This document shows positions 16,427-29,505 of a DNA stretch of 64,000 nucleotides, in pieces. A program made the position numbers and the translations under genes. Origin of the DNA: Bacillota bacterium (GTDB taxonomy: Bacteria > Bacillota > UBA5301 > JAMCQP01). The notes beneath the pieces are model-generated. The model was not told where the DNA came from and searched no databases. It was given only the letters and a program-made list of their open reading frames with translations. Position 1 is the stretch's first letter. Each line of letters begins with the position of its first letter. The DNA is taken from contig JAMCQP010000104.1 of assembly GCA_023381695.1 (NCBI GenBank), forward strand, positions 17,344-81,343, in the 5' to 3' direction.

Positions 16427-18025
16427 TTAAAACTGGATGGACAGCTCCGCTCCCGCCATATTGGATGGCTCCTTCTCCAGGTCGGCCATCCCCGGGATGG
16501 TGATGAGCTTATAATAGAGCAGCAATGAACTGTTCGGCGAAAAGTCATAGCCCAATCCCAGCGTGGCCCCGGCGCCGGTGGTAATGTTGGGCGTCCCCGG
16601 CGGGGTACCTGCAGTACTGCCTGTATTGCCTGGAGAGCCGTTGGAATTCGTATTCGGAGCCGGCTTCTCCACGCTCAACCCGCCCCGGAGCTTCTGTTCG
16701 TTGGGGAGCCGCAGATCCAGGGAGATCGAGGCTTTGCCCGCCATCAAGGTCTTGCCTGAAAGAGTGTCCTTGCCTGTGGCGCCGGCCTTGCTGGCGGCGC
16801 CCACCGCGTCGCTGTCCACAAAACGGAAGTTGTCAATGCCGGTGGAAACCGCGACCTTTCCAAACCTGAACGAGATGTTGTATCCGGCGGGATTTTTTTT
16901 GTCGCCCGGGGTGTTTCTGAGCCCGGCGCCCACCTCCACCTCGCCAACCTTGACGGCCGCCCCGACCTTGATGGCCCCGCTATTGGGGGATGCCGCCCTG
17001 GCGTCTCCGGAAAACTCCCCGGTCACCGCCCATCTCTCGCCCAGCCAGTACCGCCCCTTCACCGTGGTCAACGGCCGTCCGAAGGAGTCCGCCTCGATCC
17101 CCAGGGCCTCATCCAGAAGAAGATTTCTGGGCAGGATCCCCTGACCGTCCTGGAAGCCCATGGTTCCACCGTTGAGCCCCACCTTTGGCGCCAGGCCGGC
17201 AATTGCCAGGCGTTCCATCCCGGTGTAGCTGGATTGAAACAGGGGGGGCGGATCCACCGCCGGCAGCAAGGCCCGGGATGCCTCCGCGTCGATTTCATCA
17301 ATATCTTTAAAACCAATATCGCTGAAACCGCTGACGTCCTGCGACGCAACCTTTTCCATCCGCTCTCTTCCGGCCGCATCCCGTTTCAGGGCCAATACGC
17401 CGGCGGCGCTGGCTTCCAGCTTATGCAGCCCTGTGCCGGAAATGAGGGGAAACTTTTCGCCGAGGATGGCCAGTTCCCCGGCATATTCGCGCACCAGCCG
17501 TTCCAGAGCGGAAATCTGCGTCAGGGTTAACGGCCTTTTCCCCGCGTTTACGGCGTTATAGCTGGTGAAAATCTTGGCCAGCTCACCCGCGGCCGCCGTG
17601 CCGGTGGGGTGAACCAGCACCTCCCCTACCCTGACCTGCCCGAGTTCACTCAGCCGAACCACAAACCTGGCAGTCAGGATCGCCATCTCCAGCCGCGTGA
17701 TCACCCGGTGGCCCACGGAGGATCCGGACGGCACATAGGTGCCCGGGGCCAGATCGGGCAAGATCCCGGTGGTGGAAAGGGTTTCCAGCGCGCGGTACGA
17801 CCAGTCCCCGGCGGGAACCTCGTCAAACGGGTTGGCTGGCTGGCCGGCAACGGACCCGCCAGCGACAAACTGGCCAGCGGCGTACTCGCCAGCCGCCCCG
17901 GCGGATGGGATTTCCAGGGCAAAGCCCGCCGGCGCGAAAAACACCAGCCGGACGGCCGGCGCCGGCGCCGACAGCAAGACAACCCCCCAGAACACCCCTG
18001 CCAGGACCACGCGATGCAACCTCAT
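16427..18025 (-). CDS. SLH-domain outer-membrane barrel protein (OmpM-like)
   Basis: About 532 residues. A signal peptide (VVLAGVFWGVVLLSAPAPA) precedes one S-layer homology domain starting at NPFDEVPAGDWSYRALETL and ending near ITRLEMAILTARF. A helical stretch follows, and the C-terminal 300 residues are alternating strands ending in ELSIQF with a terminal Phe, the barrel-assembly signal. By analogy with OmpM of diderm Firmicutes, the SLH domain binds secondary polymers or modified peptidoglycan while the barrel sits in the outer membrane, tethering the two layers and acting as a porin. The ATG at 18025 is preferred, with GGTGGTG upstream. GC content is high, as in the other barrel genes. 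Confidence 0.8.
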   Translation of the reverse strand: MRLHRVVLAGVFWGVVLLSAPAPAVRLVFFAPAGFALEIPSAGAAGEYAAGQFVAGGSVAGQPANPFDEVPAGDWSYRALETLSTTGILPDLAPGTYVPSGSSVGHRVITRLEMAILTARFVVRLSELGQVRVGEVLVHPTGTAAAGELAKIFTSYNAVNAGKRPLTLTQISALERLVREYAGELAILGEKFPLISGTGLHKLEASAAGVLALKRDAAGRERMEKVASQDVSGFSDIGFKDIDEIDAEASRALLPAVDPPPLFQSSYTGMERLAIAGLAPKVGLNGGTMGFQDGQGILPRNLLLDEALGIEADSFGRPLTTVKGRYWLGERWAVTGEFSGDARAASPNSGAIKVGAAVKVGEVEVGAGLRNTPGDKKNPAGYNISFRFGKVAVSTGIDNFRFVDSDAVGAASKAGATGKDTLSGKTLMAGKASISLDLRLPNEQKLRGGLSVEKPAPNTNSNGSPGNTGSTAGTPPGTPNITTGAGATLGLGYDFSPNSSLLLYYKLITIPGMADLEKEPSNMAGAELSIQF

Positions 18026-18100
18026 AAACACCACCAGTTCTGTTATTCTCTACTGGTCCCGGAAAAACCTGCAATAAAATAAATTCGTTCCCAGGCGGTA

Positions 18101-18140
18101 GAATAAGCGGGTGGAAAGTAGAATAGCGGGTGGAAAAAGT
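18101..18140. repeat. Imperfect 20-bp tandem repeat upstream of SLH barrel gene
   Basis: GAATAAGCGGGTGGAAAGT at 18101-18119 is followed directly by GAATAGCGGGTGGAAAAAGT at 18121-18140. The pair lies between the ATP-synthase terminator and the SLH gene start, where a promoter must lie. Function unknown. Confidence 0.4.
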
Positions 18141-18150
18141 GGGCGGAAAC

Positions 18151-18179
18151 AAAAAGGTGGGTTGCGCCCGGCCCCCACC
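18151..18179 (-). terminator. Terminator of the F1 ATP synthase operon
   Basis: GGTGGG (18156-18161) pairs with CCCACC (18174-18179) and is followed on the minus strand by TTTTTG. It sits 58 bases after the atpC stop. Confidence 0.75.
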
Positions 18180-18236
18180 ATCGGATCTCCTCAAAATCTC
18201 TCGAATTTCCCTGGAATTTCTAGTTTCTTGGAATCT

Positions 18237-18671
18237 CTAATGCGGATCGCCCTCGCGCCCCGCCGCCTTCAACCGGGCGGCGGCCCGCCGCAGCGCGGCC
18301 TCGGCGCGTACCATGTCAATGCTCTCTCCTCTGGCGGTTAGCCGCTTCAACGCCCGCTCCCGGGCCGCCATTGCCCTCTCCACGTCGATCTCCTCGGCCC
18401 GTTCGGCGGCGTCCGCCAGTACCACGGTCTTATGGGGCTTGACGACAATAAAGCCGCTGCTCACCGCCATTCTTACCTCGGCGCCGTGCTGCCGCACCCG
18501 CAGAACCCCCGGCTCCAGCGCCGATACCAGCGGGGCGTGGAGCGGCAGAATGCCCAGAGATCCTTCCGTCCCCGGCGCGACGATCATTTCGGCATCGGAG
18601 GCAAAGACCACCTCCCGCGTGGTAACCACCTCGAGCCGCATCATCCTTTTGGCCACCGCCTTCTCGGCCAT
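18237..18671 (-). CDS. atpC: ATP synthase F1 epsilon subunit
   Basis: About 144 residues: an N-terminal beta-sandwich (MRLEVVTTREVVF, then GTEGSLGILPLHAPLVSAL) and a C-terminal helical hairpin rich in Ala, Arg and Glu. The GxxGxLGILPxHAPL pattern is diagnostic. Epsilon couples gamma rotation to catalysis and inhibits ATP hydrolysis. The start at 18671 has GGAG ten bases upstream, though an MM pair nine codons later also matches the usual family N-terminus. Last gene of the F1 operon, 27 bases after atpD. Confidence 0.93.
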   Translation of the reverse strand: MAEKAVAKRMMRLEVVTTREVVFASDAEMIVAPGTEGSLGILPLHAPLVSALEPGVLRVRQHGAEVRMAVSSGFIVVKPHKTVVLADAAERAEEIDVERAMAARERALKRLTARGESIDMVRAEAALRRAAARLKAAGREGDPH

Positions 18672-18698
18672 CCCACCCACGCTCCAGTCTACGGATAA

Positions 18699-21109
<2,411 letters not shown>

Positions 21110-21125
21110 CCGCCGTCACCCCTTG

Positions 21126-23229
<2,104 letters not shown>

Positions 23230-23301
23230 GCTGGATCTCCCGCCTCGCAATAGATTCAATCTCGCAATAGAGTCAATGTCGAACTTCTTGGGGAAGGGGC
23301 G

Positions 23302-23502
23302 TCAAACCTTCGAAAAGAAGAACCCCCTGCTTATCAGCAAAAATGCACCCCAGGGTGCTTGCTCTCGAACACCGGGTGCCAATAATCGGTTTATAAGCAA
23401 GATTACTTCCGGAATTAAATGTCTGAAGATGTTGAAAAGGATGAACCTGTAAACCGCAAGCAAGGCGCGGCACATCGTAATTGTTTCGACAAGAATGGAC
23501 AA
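23302..23502 (-). CDS. Possible 66-residue small membrane protein in the gap before atpH
   Basis: Minus-strand frame preceded by AGGAGG, an unusually good ribosome-binding sequence, but the spacing to the TTG start is only 3 bases. The translation has a hydrophobic helix (LLAVYRFILFNIF, then VILLINRLL) and basic residues. No family recognised. The surrounding 337-base gap (23230-23566) shows nothing else convincing: no atpF, atpE or atpB fragment. It might be spurious. Confidence 0.25.
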   Translation of the reverse strand: MSILVETITMCRALLAVYRFILFNIFRHLIPEVILLINRLLAPGVREQAPWGAFLLISRGFFFSKV

Positions 23503-23566
23503 TTTCCTCCTGAAAAAAACAAGATCTCTTCTATTTTAACAGAAGCCTGGATGGAATCAGAAGGCA

Positions 23567-24073
23567 TCAGGGGAGTTTTGGCGGAGCGGTTTTGGAAGAG
23601 GCGGAACCATGCAGGTACCTTTCTGCGAGAATCTCGGCCACATAGTCGTCGAAGGGCTCGGCGGGCACGCGCAGGGAATCGGGGAGCAGGCGCGCCAGGC
23701 CCCGGCCGGGGTGATCCTTCAGGTAGCGGCGGCGGCCCTCCTGGCTTGAGAGATGCTCATCCACCAGGACAACCGGACAATCGCCGGCGATAAAGCCCGC
23801 ATGCTCCAATTCTCTGGCGAAAGCCTTTCCGCCGGTGCGATCCCCCACCACGATGGTCCGGATCGGGTACTTTTCCACCAGAGACTGGACCCGGCTCAGC
23901 GCTTCGCCGGCCGGGATCACTTCCTTCAAAATGGTGCGTTGATTCCCGCCAACAACCGCGCCATTGGCAACGCCCCCGGCAGCGCCCTCGGCCGCGTCAA
24001 CGACCGCGATCCCGCATTTGTCGCTCCCCGGATCGACAGCCAGGAGATGTCCGGGCATTCGGGCTTCAGACAC
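23567..24073 (-). CDS. YqgF/RuvX-like RNase H-fold protein
   Basis: 168 residues. Opens LLAVDPGSDKCGIAVVD with the first catalytic-type Asp (D14), then RTIVVGDRTGGK, VVLVDEHLSSQEGRRRYLKD (matching the DExxSTxxA region of YqgF proteins) and FDDYVAEILAERYL with the last acidic pair. This is the ribonuclease H-like fold shared by pre-16S rRNA nuclease/Holliday-junction resolvase-like proteins. It diverges from classic YqgF, so the exact role is open. GTG start at 24073 with AAAGGGGG upstream. It stands between the PucR gene and the F1 operon. Confidence 0.72.
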   Translation of the reverse strand: MSEARMPGHLLAVDPGSDKCGIAVVDAAEGAAGGVANGAVVGGNQRTILKEVIPAGEALSRVQSLVEKYPIRTIVVGDRTGGKAFARELEHAGFIAGDCPVVLVDEHLSSQEGRRRYLKDHPGRGLARLLPDSLRVPAEPFDDYVAEILAERYLHGSASSKTAPPKLP

Positions 24074-24119
24074 CTGGGTCCCCCCTTTCTTAAGCGGATC
24101 TTTAAACGCTCTTTTTCCC

Positions 24120-25853
24120 CTAGATCGTTTGTATATCCCTGATCTTCATGGCCATGCGTAGATTGAGGACCACCTCGGGATCCGAGAGGTTTACGCCAAG
24201 TATTTCCTGGATTTGACGCAGACGGTACTTGAGGGAATTAACGTGGATAAAGAGACTGCCGGCCGCGTCCGCAAGACAGCTGTTTGCCTTGAGGTAGGCA
24301 TCGAGGGTTTTGATCATGGCGGTTTTGTGAGCTTTGTCATATTCGACAAGCCTGCCGAGATACTCCTGGACGAAAACCCTCACCTCATTCGGATCGGCGC
24401 ACTTGAGAAGTAGCCGGTAAACGCCAAGATCGTCGTAGTGGACCACGCTCTCGCCTCCCCACACCCTCTTCCCTAATAAGAGAGCCTCGCGGGCCTCAGC
24501 GTAGCTTCGTCGAAGGTCGAGCACGTCAGGATAAAATCGCCCGATCCCAACAGATACTGTGAGGGGTTTGAGTTTTTCACACACCTTTTGCTTTAGCGTC
24601 CTTCCAAGCATCATGGCCATGCCCTTGGCGTCTTCCGCCGCGCCCCCTGGTTTTACAGGGCAAAGGACGGCCACGCTATCACTTCTATCGACAACGATGA
24701 AGGATTCGGCGCCCTCGATCTCCCTGCTGCTTACGATGTTCAGCATCCGATCCTTGATACGTTGGATGTCCTTTTCAAATTCATCGACATGTTCGAGGTA
24801 GTACTTTTCAAAATTGTCAATATCCAGGATCAGCAAAACATGGGGCGGCGTAAAGTCCCAACCCAGCGATTTAGCACGCCGGATCACCGCCTCCCGTGTC
24901 TCAAAATTGCCCTGAAGGAGATCATCGACAAAGTTAAACCTGTATCGTCTTTCAACCTCCTCGGTCGCGCGTTGTTTGATGATCTCGAGAGCGGTCACGG
25001 TGGCCGCCTGTTCTATGGCAATAATATCCGTTTGAGTAAGGGGTGTCGCAGGTTGGACGGCTGGCGCCGACTCACCGGTCGCGGGTGACTCACCGGACAC
25101 GAGGGGTGAATCGGCAAGGGCCTCCTCCACCAGGATATACCCATAAACATCCCCTTTCACCCGTACCTCCGTGAGGAAAGCGCCTTGTCCCCCTTCAAAC
25201 GGAATGAACTTGAACATCCCTGGCCCGTTTAACTTTTCTGCCAGGATAGCCTCTATATCCTCCGTGGCCTCCGGATTCTGGGTGGCATCGAGATCTGGCA
25301 CGGCCCGCGCAAGCACCTTGAAATTAGTATCCAGTATCAATACGGGGCGACGTATGAGTTCAGCGAGCGTGACCGCGACCGACGTGGTGCTCCCGCCGTT
25401 AAGCACCGAATCAAGGAAACGCCTGTGCACCTCCCATGATTGTTGCAACACCCGAGTCTGCCGATCCATCACGTCGCCCAAAATCGGATTGATGATGTCA
25501 ATCCAGGCGAGCTCAAACGGGATCTGAATGATGGGAAGCTGCTCCTCATCGGCCTTTGCAATAGCGTCGTTGGAGAGTGAATCCAGAAACCTCCGGAGTT
25601 TGATGCCAAGGCATGCCGCCTTCTTCCTCGACAGGGCTTCCACGAGCCTCACCTGAGCGTCAGGGTCGTCTTTAATGGAGTAGGCGGTAGTGAGGACGAA
25701 TTCGCCTCCCCTGAGCCATTCTACCGCGTCAGGTGCGTCTATCACCGTCACATACCTGATGACGTTATCGAGTCCGTCTTGCCCGGACAATAACCTCGCC
25801 TGCTTCAAACATGAAAAGCCAAGTGCTTCCTTGACCGTTAGATCCACTAGCAT
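24120..25853 (-). CDS. PucR-family transcriptional regulator
   Basis: About 577 residues. The N-terminal PucR domain (VKEALGFSCLKQARLLSGQD, then WLRGGEFVLTTAYSIKDD) is typical of purine-catabolism-type regulators. A central CdaR GGDEF-like domain follows (HVLLILDIDNFEKYYLEHV, LTVSVGIGRFYPDVLDLRRS). The C-terminal PucR helix-turn-helix contains LKANSCLADAAGSLFIHVNS and LKYRLRQIQEILG. Such proteins activate or repress catabolic genes in response to a metabolite. The start ATG overlaps the ptb stop (TGATG), so the regulator is the last cistron of the catabolic operon and probably autogenously controlled with it. Confidence 0.88.
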   Translation of the reverse strand: MLVDLTVKEALGFSCLKQARLLSGQDGLDNVIRYVTVIDAPDAVEWLRGGEFVLTTAYSIKDDPDAQVRLVEALSRKKAACLGIKLRRFLDSLSNDAIAKADEEQLPIIQIPFELAWIDIINPILGDVMDRQTRVLQQSWEVHRRFLDSVLNGGSTTSVAVTLAELIRRPVLILDTNFKVLARAVPDLDATQNPEATEDIEAILAEKLNGPGMFKFIPFEGGQGAFLTEVRVKGDVYGYILVEEALADSPLVSGESPATGESAPAVQPATPLTQTDIIAIEQAATVTALEIIKQRATEEVERRYRFNFVDDLLQGNFETREAVIRRAKSLGWDFTPPHVLLILDIDNFEKYYLEHVDEFEKDIQRIKDRMLNIVSSREIEGAESFIVVDRSDSVAVLCPVKPGGAAEDAKGMAMMLGRTLKQKVCEKLKPLTVSVGIGRFYPDVLDLRRSYAEAREALLLGKRVWGGESVVHYDDLGVYRLLLKCADPNEVRVFVQEYLGRLVEYDKAHKTAMIKTLDAYLKANSCLADAAGSLFIHVNSLKYRLRQIQEILGVNLSDPEVVLNLRMAMKIRDIQTI

Positions 25854-26800
25854 CAACTCACAAATTGATTTTCGCTGCTCATCAGCCTTGCAACCGCGAT
25901 AGAGTTCAACTTGCTCTCGGCGGGATCCGACCGCGATGTAAGGACTATAGGCACCCGGGCGCCCACCACCACACCCGCCGATCTCGCATGAGCAATATAA
26001 AGGAGCGATTTCGCGAATATATTGCCTGAGTGGAGGTCGGGCATGATCAGGATGTCGGCCCGGCCCGCCACCGGACTGACGATACCCTTGTGGGCCGCGG
26101 CCTCCTGGGAAACGGCATTGTCTAACGCCAGGGGCCCATCGATAATTACGCCCTTTATCTGGCCCCTGTCGCCCATCTTGGCAAGGGCGGCCGCGTCCAC
26201 CGTGGCAGGAATGGCTGGATCCACGAACTCGGCAAAAGACAGGAGAGCCACTCCGGGTTCCTCTATTTGGAGAGCCCGGGCAACATCTGCCGCGTTCTCG
26301 AGAATCTGCTTCTTTTGGGCCAGGTCCGGAGCCACGACTATCCCCACATCGGCAACGAGGATCAGGCGGTCGAATCCTTGAATCTCGTAAATGCCAACCT
26401 GCGATAGCAGGCGATCCCCCCGGAGCCCCTTCTCCCGGTCAAGCACGGCCCGCATGAATGTAGCTGTGTCTACGAAACCCTTGATCAAGATGGAGGCTTC
26501 GCCGGATGCAGCCGCGGCGACAGCCCTGGCGGAGGCGTCAGCAGGATTCGCCGCGCCCACCAATTGGATTTTCTTGGCCTCTAACTCGGAATCAATTCCA
26601 ATTTGCCTCAAAGCCTTACTCATCTCAGAGAGCTTGCCAGTAAGAACGGCACGGTGCACCAGCCCGGATTGCATCGCATGACTGAGCGCCGTAAGCACTT
26701 TGCTGTCACTTGCGCCGGCGACTGCCACCGCGACGGGCCCAGCATCCCGGGCCGCCTGAATGATCGCTTCAAAAGAATGGAATGCCCTGGCGCTATTCAT
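25853..26800 (-). CDS. ptb: Phosphate acyltransferase, phosphotransbutyrylase-like
   Basis: 315 residues of the PTA_PTB family: N-terminal VAVAVAGASDSKVLTALSHA, central GEASILIKGFVDTATFMRAV, then REKGLRGDRLLSQVG and a C-terminal ADILIMPDLHSGNIFAKSL. Converts an acyl-CoA and phosphate to acyl phosphate. Length and pairing with a butyrate-kinase gene favour butyryl or branched acyl-CoA rather than acetyl-CoA. The start overlaps the buk stop by 8 bases, so kinase and transferase are translationally coupled and form a substrate-level phosphorylation module. Confidence 0.9.
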   Translation of the reverse strand: MNSARAFHSFEAIIQAARDAGPVAVAVAGASDSKVLTALSHAMQSGLVHRAVLTGKLSEMSKALRQIGIDSELEAKKIQLVGAANPADASARAVAAAASGEASILIKGFVDTATFMRAVLDREKGLRGDRLLSQVGIYEIQGFDRLILVADVGIVVAPDLAQKKQILENAADVARALQIEEPGVALLSFAEFVDPAIPATVDAAALAKMGDRGQIKGVIIDGPLALDNAVSQEAAAHKGIVSPVAGRADILIMPDLHSGNIFAKSLLYIAHARSAGVVVGARVPIVLTSRSDPAESKLNSIAVARLMSSENQFVS

Positions 26801-27869
26801 ACACCCTCGGCACCTCTTCCCCTGTCAATACCCTGAACACGCCCAGGGCAAGCGCCTCCATCTCTCCCTCTCCAGGAAACACCAGTATTGGGGCAATAAA
26901 ACTCACCCGCTCAATTATCCACTCCACCAGCATCTTGGAATGGGCCATGCCGCCTGTCAACACGATGGCATCGACCTTGCCCTTCAGGACGGTTGCAAGC
27001 GCCCCGATGTATTTTGCAAATTGGTAGGCCATGGCCTCAAAGATAAGCCTGGCCCCATCTTCCCCGTCGTGAATCCTCCCTTCCACCTCGGTGGCATCCT
27101 TGGTCCCAAGGTAGGAAGTGATCCCTCCCCCCCCGACCAGTTTCTTTACCACTTCGTCCCTGGCATACCTGCCCGAAAAGCACATGTCCACAAGCTCGAG
27201 CGTGGGGATCCCGCCAGCCCGCTCTGCCGTGAAAGGCCCTTCCTTATCCGAATTATACAGGTCTATCATCCGGCCTCCCATGTGGGCGCTGATCGATCCG
27301 CCGCCCCCCATATGGGCGACGACAAGGTTGGCCTCTGCATAGGTGATTCCAAGTTGCAAGGCAGCCTTTCGGGCCACGGCTTTCATATTAAGGGCATGAG
27401 ACAGGCTATTTCTCTGAATCTCCCGGATGCCTGACACTCTCGCTATGTCGTCAAGCTCATCAACAGCGACCGGGTCAACGACAAAGACCGGTATGTTGAG
27501 TGGCGCCGCCAGATCCTTTCCTATAAGACAAGCGAGGTTGGAGGCATGTTCGCCCTGAAGGCTCCTGCGAGAATCCTGCATCATCCGCTCATTTGCCAGG
27601 TAGGTGCCGCTTGGAATGGGTTTTAGCCGTCCCCCTCTGGCGGCTACGGCATGAATAGCATTCAGTGCTATCCCATTTTCCCCGAGTGCGCGCAACACCA
27701 GGCCCTTACGCCATTCCAGCTGGTCCAGGATCTTCGGATACCGTGAAAGCTCTTCAACGCCGTGAGAGTATGATTTCGTGAAAAGGCAGTCGGAATTCCT
27801 GTAGACTGCGACCCTGGTTGATGTGGAACCGGGATTGATGACCAGGATGTTAAAGGCTTTTGATTCCAA
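26793..27869 (-). CDS. buk: Butyrate kinase (acetokinase family)
   Basis: 358 residues, the usual butyrate-kinase length. The ASKHA phosphate-1 motif ILVINPGSTSTRVAVYR, the VVAHMGGGGSISAHMGGRMI motif and the C-terminal DAIVLTGGMAHSKMLVEWI mark the family. It transfers phosphate from acyl phosphate to ADP, giving carboxylate and ATP in the cytoplasm. TTG start with AAGGGGG eight bases upstream. It sits between the UxaA-like dehydratase gene and ptb, so the acyl-CoA is probably a product of the enzymes encoded upstream in the operon. Confidence 0.93.
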   Translation of the reverse strand: MESKAFNILVINPGSTSTRVAVYRNSDCLFTKSYSHGVEELSRYPKILDQLEWRKGLVLRALGENGIALNAIHAVAARGGRLKPIPSGTYLANERMMQDSRRSLQGEHASNLACLIGKDLAAPLNIPVFVVDPVAVDELDDIARVSGIREIQRNSLSHALNMKAVARKAALQLGITYAEANLVVAHMGGGGSISAHMGGRMIDLYNSDKEGPFTAERAGGIPTLELVDMCFSGRYARDEVVKKLVGGGGITSYLGTKDATEVEGRIHDGEDGARLIFEAMAYQFAKYIGALATVLKGKVDAIVLTGGMAHSKMLVEWIIERVSFIAPILVFPGEGEMEALALGVFRVLTGEEVPRVYE

Positions 27870-27894
27870 CGGCTAAACCCCCTTGAGATTAAAC

Positions 27895-29505
27895 TTAGTA
27901 GAGGGTGCATGCGGTGCCGTAGCGCCTTATTGCGAATTCTCGGTGACCCGCCCGTTCTGACCAGGTCGGCTTGCCGGACGCCACATCAAGCAATTCTCGA
28001 AATATCTTTTGGCCGGCTACGCTCAAGGTCAGATTTCCAGTGACTATCCCTCCAACATCTACATCGATCACATCCGGCATCCACCGCAGCACTTCTGAGT
28101 TGCTGGAAACCTTGATTACCGGCGCAATCGGACTTCCGGTAGGTGTTCCAAGGCCGGTGGAAAACACAATGATCTGGGCGCCCCCTGCCACCACACCGGT
28201 CATGGACTCGATATCGTGACCCGGGGTATTCATGATCACAAGCCCACTGGAGGTAGGAGAAGATGCATAGTCGACTACTTCCTGAATCGGTGTGAAACCA
28301 GCCTTGCGGATACATCCAAGCGATTTTTCCTCGATGGTGGAGAGCCCACCGGCAATGTTACCCGGGGTAATATCGCCAAGGGAGTTTCCCCCAATTAGCG
28401 CCAGTTCCTGCTCGGTCCGGCGCACAATCTCCAATACTGCCTGCCCGACAGTTTGATCTCGAGCCTGGCCCGCGAGGATGTGTTCGGCCCCGATCATTTC
28501 CGTGGTTTCGGAAAGGACTACGGTACCCCCATAGCCTACCACCAGGTCACCCATGACCCCGATGGCGGGGTTGGCCGAGAGTCCCGAAAACGCATCCGAC
28601 GCCCCACACTCTACCGCGACTGTGAGACGGCTTGCCTGAACCTCCTCCCGGGCCTCGGAGGCCAGTTGCCGCGATAAAACCTCCGCGATCTGCCGCCCCC
28701 TTTCGATGCTCCGGTTCACACCGCCATCTCGCTGGATGACCACATCTTTGACAGGCTTTCCCGAGCGCCTGATCTCTTCTGCAATGCGCTCGATGGAGAC
28801 AGTCTCGCACCCCAGGCCAACCAGAATCACGGCCCCCACGTTGGGGTTGCGACCGAATCCCCCAAAGACCTTCTCGACGTCCGCATTGGTTGCTGGATCG
28901 AGGTTGCACCCGTATTGATGGTAGATATTGACGGCTCCAGAAATCCCCGCGGCGATGGCCTCCGCAACGGCAGCAGCGCAGATAACTACGGGGAGCACTA
29001 AAAGATGGTTGCGCACCCCGACCAGGCCGTCGGGGCGAACAAATCCCATAAAGGTAGGAATCTCTCCTGGTCTATTCTGATCGGGGTGGAACGATATTTG
29101 ATTGGTCGCCATTTCGGATGCCAAAATTCCTTGCGCCATCGGGCTTGCGACCTCTGCATCCTTAGATTGAGCCGTATACTTCTCAAGGAATTTGCCTCTG
29201 ACGCTGTTTAAGTTATGCACATGGACATGCGAGCCGCGCTTGATAGGTACGGCAGCGACCCCGATCGGCGCGCCGTACTTTACCACTGCCTCACCCTGGG
29301 AAATATCCGATAGAGCCACCTTATGTCTGATGGGTAGATCTTCCACGAGTTCAAGGAGGGACGGCGCCGATTCTGTGCTGTCGGAGGAACCGCGCGCCTC
29401 CAGGGGGTTGACTGCCCCGATCAACTCTACGCGCTCGCCGCGGCCGGCAGCTTCAAGAAGTGTTGCCACGTTGTCGTTATGGTTCTGGATTATTGCCCGT
29501 TTCAA
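27895..29505 (-). CDS. UxaA-family dehydratase (altronate/galactarate dehydratase-like)
   Basis: 536 residues. Residues 1 to about 100 are the SAF-type domain (KVALSDISQGEAVVKYGAPI, GSHVHVHNLNS). The main dehydratase domain starts near 150 with GFVRPDGLVGVRNHLLVLP and includes IYHQYGCNLD, GLGCETVSIERIAEEI, VECGASDAFSGLSANPAIG and FSTGLGTPTGSPIAPVIKVS. UxaA enzymes dehydrate D-altronate and related sugar acids to 2-keto-3-deoxy acids with iron. The substrate here need not be altronate because no uronate-pathway genes accompany it. TTG start with GGAGG nine bases upstream; its first 29 bases overlap the end of the DRE-TIM gene. Confidence 0.85.
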   Translation of the reverse strand: MKRAIIQNHNDNVATLLEAAGRGERVELIGAVNPLEARGSSDSTESAPSLLELVEDLPIRHKVALSDISQGEAVVKYGAPIGVAAVPIKRGSHVHVHNLNSVRGKFLEKYTAQSKDAEVASPMAQGILASEMATNQISFHPDQNRPGEIPTFMGFVRPDGLVGVRNHLLVLPVVICAAAVAEAIAAGISGAVNIYHQYGCNLDPATNADVEKVFGGFGRNPNVGAVILVGLGCETVSIERIAEEIRRSGKPVKDVVIQRDGGVNRSIERGRQIAEVLSRQLASEAREEVQASRLTVAVECGASDAFSGLSANPAIGVMGDLVVGYGGTVVLSETTEMIGAEHILAGQARDQTVGQAVLEIVRRTEQELALIGGNSLGDITPGNIAGGLSTIEEKSLGCIRKAGFTPIQEVVDYASSPTSSGLVIMNTPGHDIESMTGVVAGGAQIIVFSTGLGTPTGSPIAPVIKVSSNSEVLRWMPDVIDVDVGGIVTGNLTLSVAGQKIFRELLDVASGKPTWSERAGHREFAIRRYGTACTLY

